From assembly GCA_900772425.1 (NCBI GenBank), contig CAAHEK010000009.1, positions 1 to 7,462 on the forward strand: a stretch of 7,462 bases of DNA, given 5' to 3'. Numbering within the stretch: position 1 is the first letter of the stretch; the number at the start of each line of letters is the position of its first letter. Below, in pieces: positions 6,388-7,462 of this stretch. This stretch comes from an uncultured Lachnospira sp. Lineage in GTDB: Bacteria; Bacillota; Clostridia; Lachnospirales; Lachnospiraceae. The position numbers and the translations under genes are program-made. The notes under the pieces are model-generated. The model was given only the letters and a program-made list of their open reading frames with translations, searched no databases and was not told the origin of the DNA.

Positions 6388-7462
6388 TTATTTCCTTTTA
6401 CGTCTTCTGCCGTTTCTTCCCTTTGCATTTGCCTTCTCAATGCTTACGGTTCTGCCTTTGATTTTTACATTGTTCATTGCCTTAAGAACTCTTTCGGCAT
6501 GTTTTGCAGGAACCTCAACAAATGTATAATTATCCATCATATCAATAGAACCTACAAGTTTTCCAGGTATTCCCGATTCTCCAGCTATCGCACCAAGTAT
6601 GTTGGCAGGCTTAATCTTGTCTTTCTTTCCTACATTTATGAATAATCTGACCATTCTGTTTTTATTATCGTCATTATCCATATCAAAATGTATTTCCTCT
6701 ACATCATCATCTCTGTCGAGTGCATCACCCATCATCATCTTTAAAAGTGCTGCCGCTAAATCCATTGATGTATAATCCTCGGCATTTACATGGTTCTCTA
6801 CTATCTCTATCATATCTGACAAACCACCTTCTTCTATGGTAGTTCTTATCTTGTCAAACATCACATCAATTTTTGTATTTTTTACATCATCAAGTGAAGG
6901 TATTGGTTTTGCATACACCTTTGTTTTACAATATCTTTCTATATCCTTTAACTTGTAAACTTCTTTTCCACTGATAAATGACAGAGCAAGTCCTTCTCTT
7001 CCGGCTCTTCCTGTTCTTCCTATTCTGTGTACATAATACTCTTCGTCCTGTGGCAGATCGTAATTAAATACGATGTCAACTCCGTCAACGTCAATTCCTC
7101 TTGCCGCAACATCTGTAGCTATAAGTATTTCTGTTTTTCCGCTTCTGAAATCATCCATCACGCGGTCTCTTTGCTGCTGCTTCATATCTCCATGTATTCC
7201 ATCAGCAAAATATCCTCTTCCTTTAAGCTCTGATATAAGCTCATCGACCTGTCTTTTAGTGTTACAGAATACTACGGATAATCTTGGATTATAAATGTCT
7301 ATAAGTCTGCAAAGCACCTCTGTCTTATTCTTAGGTCTTACTTCATAATAGAACTGCTCTATATTCTCTACTGTCAATTCTTTTCTTACAACCTTGATAT
7401 TTTCTGCATCTTTTTGAAACTTTGCTGCAATTTCCTTTATTTCCTTAGGCATTGTTGCTGAG
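6388..7462 (-). CDS. DEAD-box RNA helicase, C-terminal part (cut by the right window edge)
   Basis: ATP-dependent RNA helicases of this type remodel RNA in ribosome assembly and mRNA decay. The frame runs off the right edge. The first visible residues are SAT followed by MPKEIKEIA, which is motif III, so this methionine is internal and the DEAD and Walker A half is outside the window. Counting from it: motif IV VVFCNTK at 60-66, GIHGDM near 85, motif V ATDVAARGID at 112-121, and motif VI HRIGRTGRAGREG at 142-154. An acidic linker follows near 245-263 (ALDRDDDVEEIHFDMDNDDN). A DbpA-type RNA-binding domain spans about 267-340 (MVRLFINVGKKDKIKPANIL and beyond), and a basic tail ends in GRRRKRK. 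The architecture fits the DeaD/CsdA/DbpA group; the exact member cannot be told without the N-terminus. The stop at 6388 lies 3 bases from the next gene. Confidence 0.95.
   Translation of the reverse strand, partial: SATMPKEIKEIAAKFQKDAENIKVVRKELTVENIEQFYYEVRPKNKTEVLCRLIDIYNPRLSVVFCNTKRQVDELISELKGRGYFADGIHGDMKQQQRDRVMDDFRSGKTEILIATDVAARGIDVDGVDIVFNYDLPQDEEYYVHRIGRTGRAGREGLALSFISGKEVYKLKDIERYCKTKVYAKPIPSLDDVKNTKIDVMFDKIRTTIEEGGLSDMIEIVENHVNAEDYTSMDLAAALLKMMMGDALDRDDDVEEIHFDMDNDDNKNRMVRLFINVGKKDKIKPANILGAIAGESGIPGKLVGSIDMMDNYTFVEVPAKHAERVLKAMNNVKIKGRTVSIEKANAKGRNGRRRKRK

Noticed and set aside
6059..6529. Plus-strand open frame opposite the activator and helicase genes
   Set aside because: It is a low-complexity Ser/Leu/Phe product across two genuine minus-strand genes, with no convincing ribosome binding site or homology.
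7450..7452. ATG (MPKEIKEIA) as the start of the helicase gene
   Set aside because: The codons directly upstream read Ser-Ala-Thr, DEAD-box motif III, in the same frame. The gene therefore continues past the right edge.

Overview
The window looks like chromosomal DNA of a low-GC anaerobic Firmicute, most likely a Clostridia member of the Lachnospiraceae type. The evidence is AT-rich codon usage, strong GGAGG-type ribosome binding sites, a clostridial-type Rex repressor with a matching operator, and a cobalamin-dependent methionine synthase split into two proteins. The family assignment is by impression of the protein sequences, not by a search. All genes lie on the minus strand and are read from right to left. 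They are packed with almost no spacers. No RNA genes, insertion sequences, CRISPR arrays or phage genes were seen.

Upstream block (7462 down to 3294). The window opens inside a DEAD-box RNA helicase. Its first visible residues are the SAT of motif III, so the N-terminal half lies outside the window. Three bases after its stop begins a 226-aa protein that corresponds to the reactivation (AdoMet-binding) domain of B12-dependent methionine synthase and ends in a four-cysteine tail. It overlaps by 8 bases an 805-aa MetH carrying the homocysteine, pterin and cobalamin modules but no reactivation module. Together the two proteins make a complete split methionine synthase.

Downstream block (3293 down to 1). 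The 99-base gap after metH holds the only clear promoter in the window: TTGACT, a 17-bp spacer, then TATAAT. An 18-bp Rex operator matching 12 of 14 fixed positions of the clostridial consensus covers the -10 box. This promoter drives rex, then an unrecognised charged, probably coiled-coil 201-aa protein, then nnr (bifunctional NAD(P)HX epimerase/dehydratase, starting at TTG one base after the preceding stop), then alr (alanine racemase, cut by the left edge). No terminator is visible between these genes, so they probably form one Rex-autoregulated transcript. This would place the repair of damaged NAD(P)H under the control of the cell's NADH sensor.

No dramatic new system is evident. The points most worth following are the Rex-controlled nnr linkage, the unknown protein between rex and nnr, and the cysteine-rich tail on the separate methionine synthase reactivation protein.
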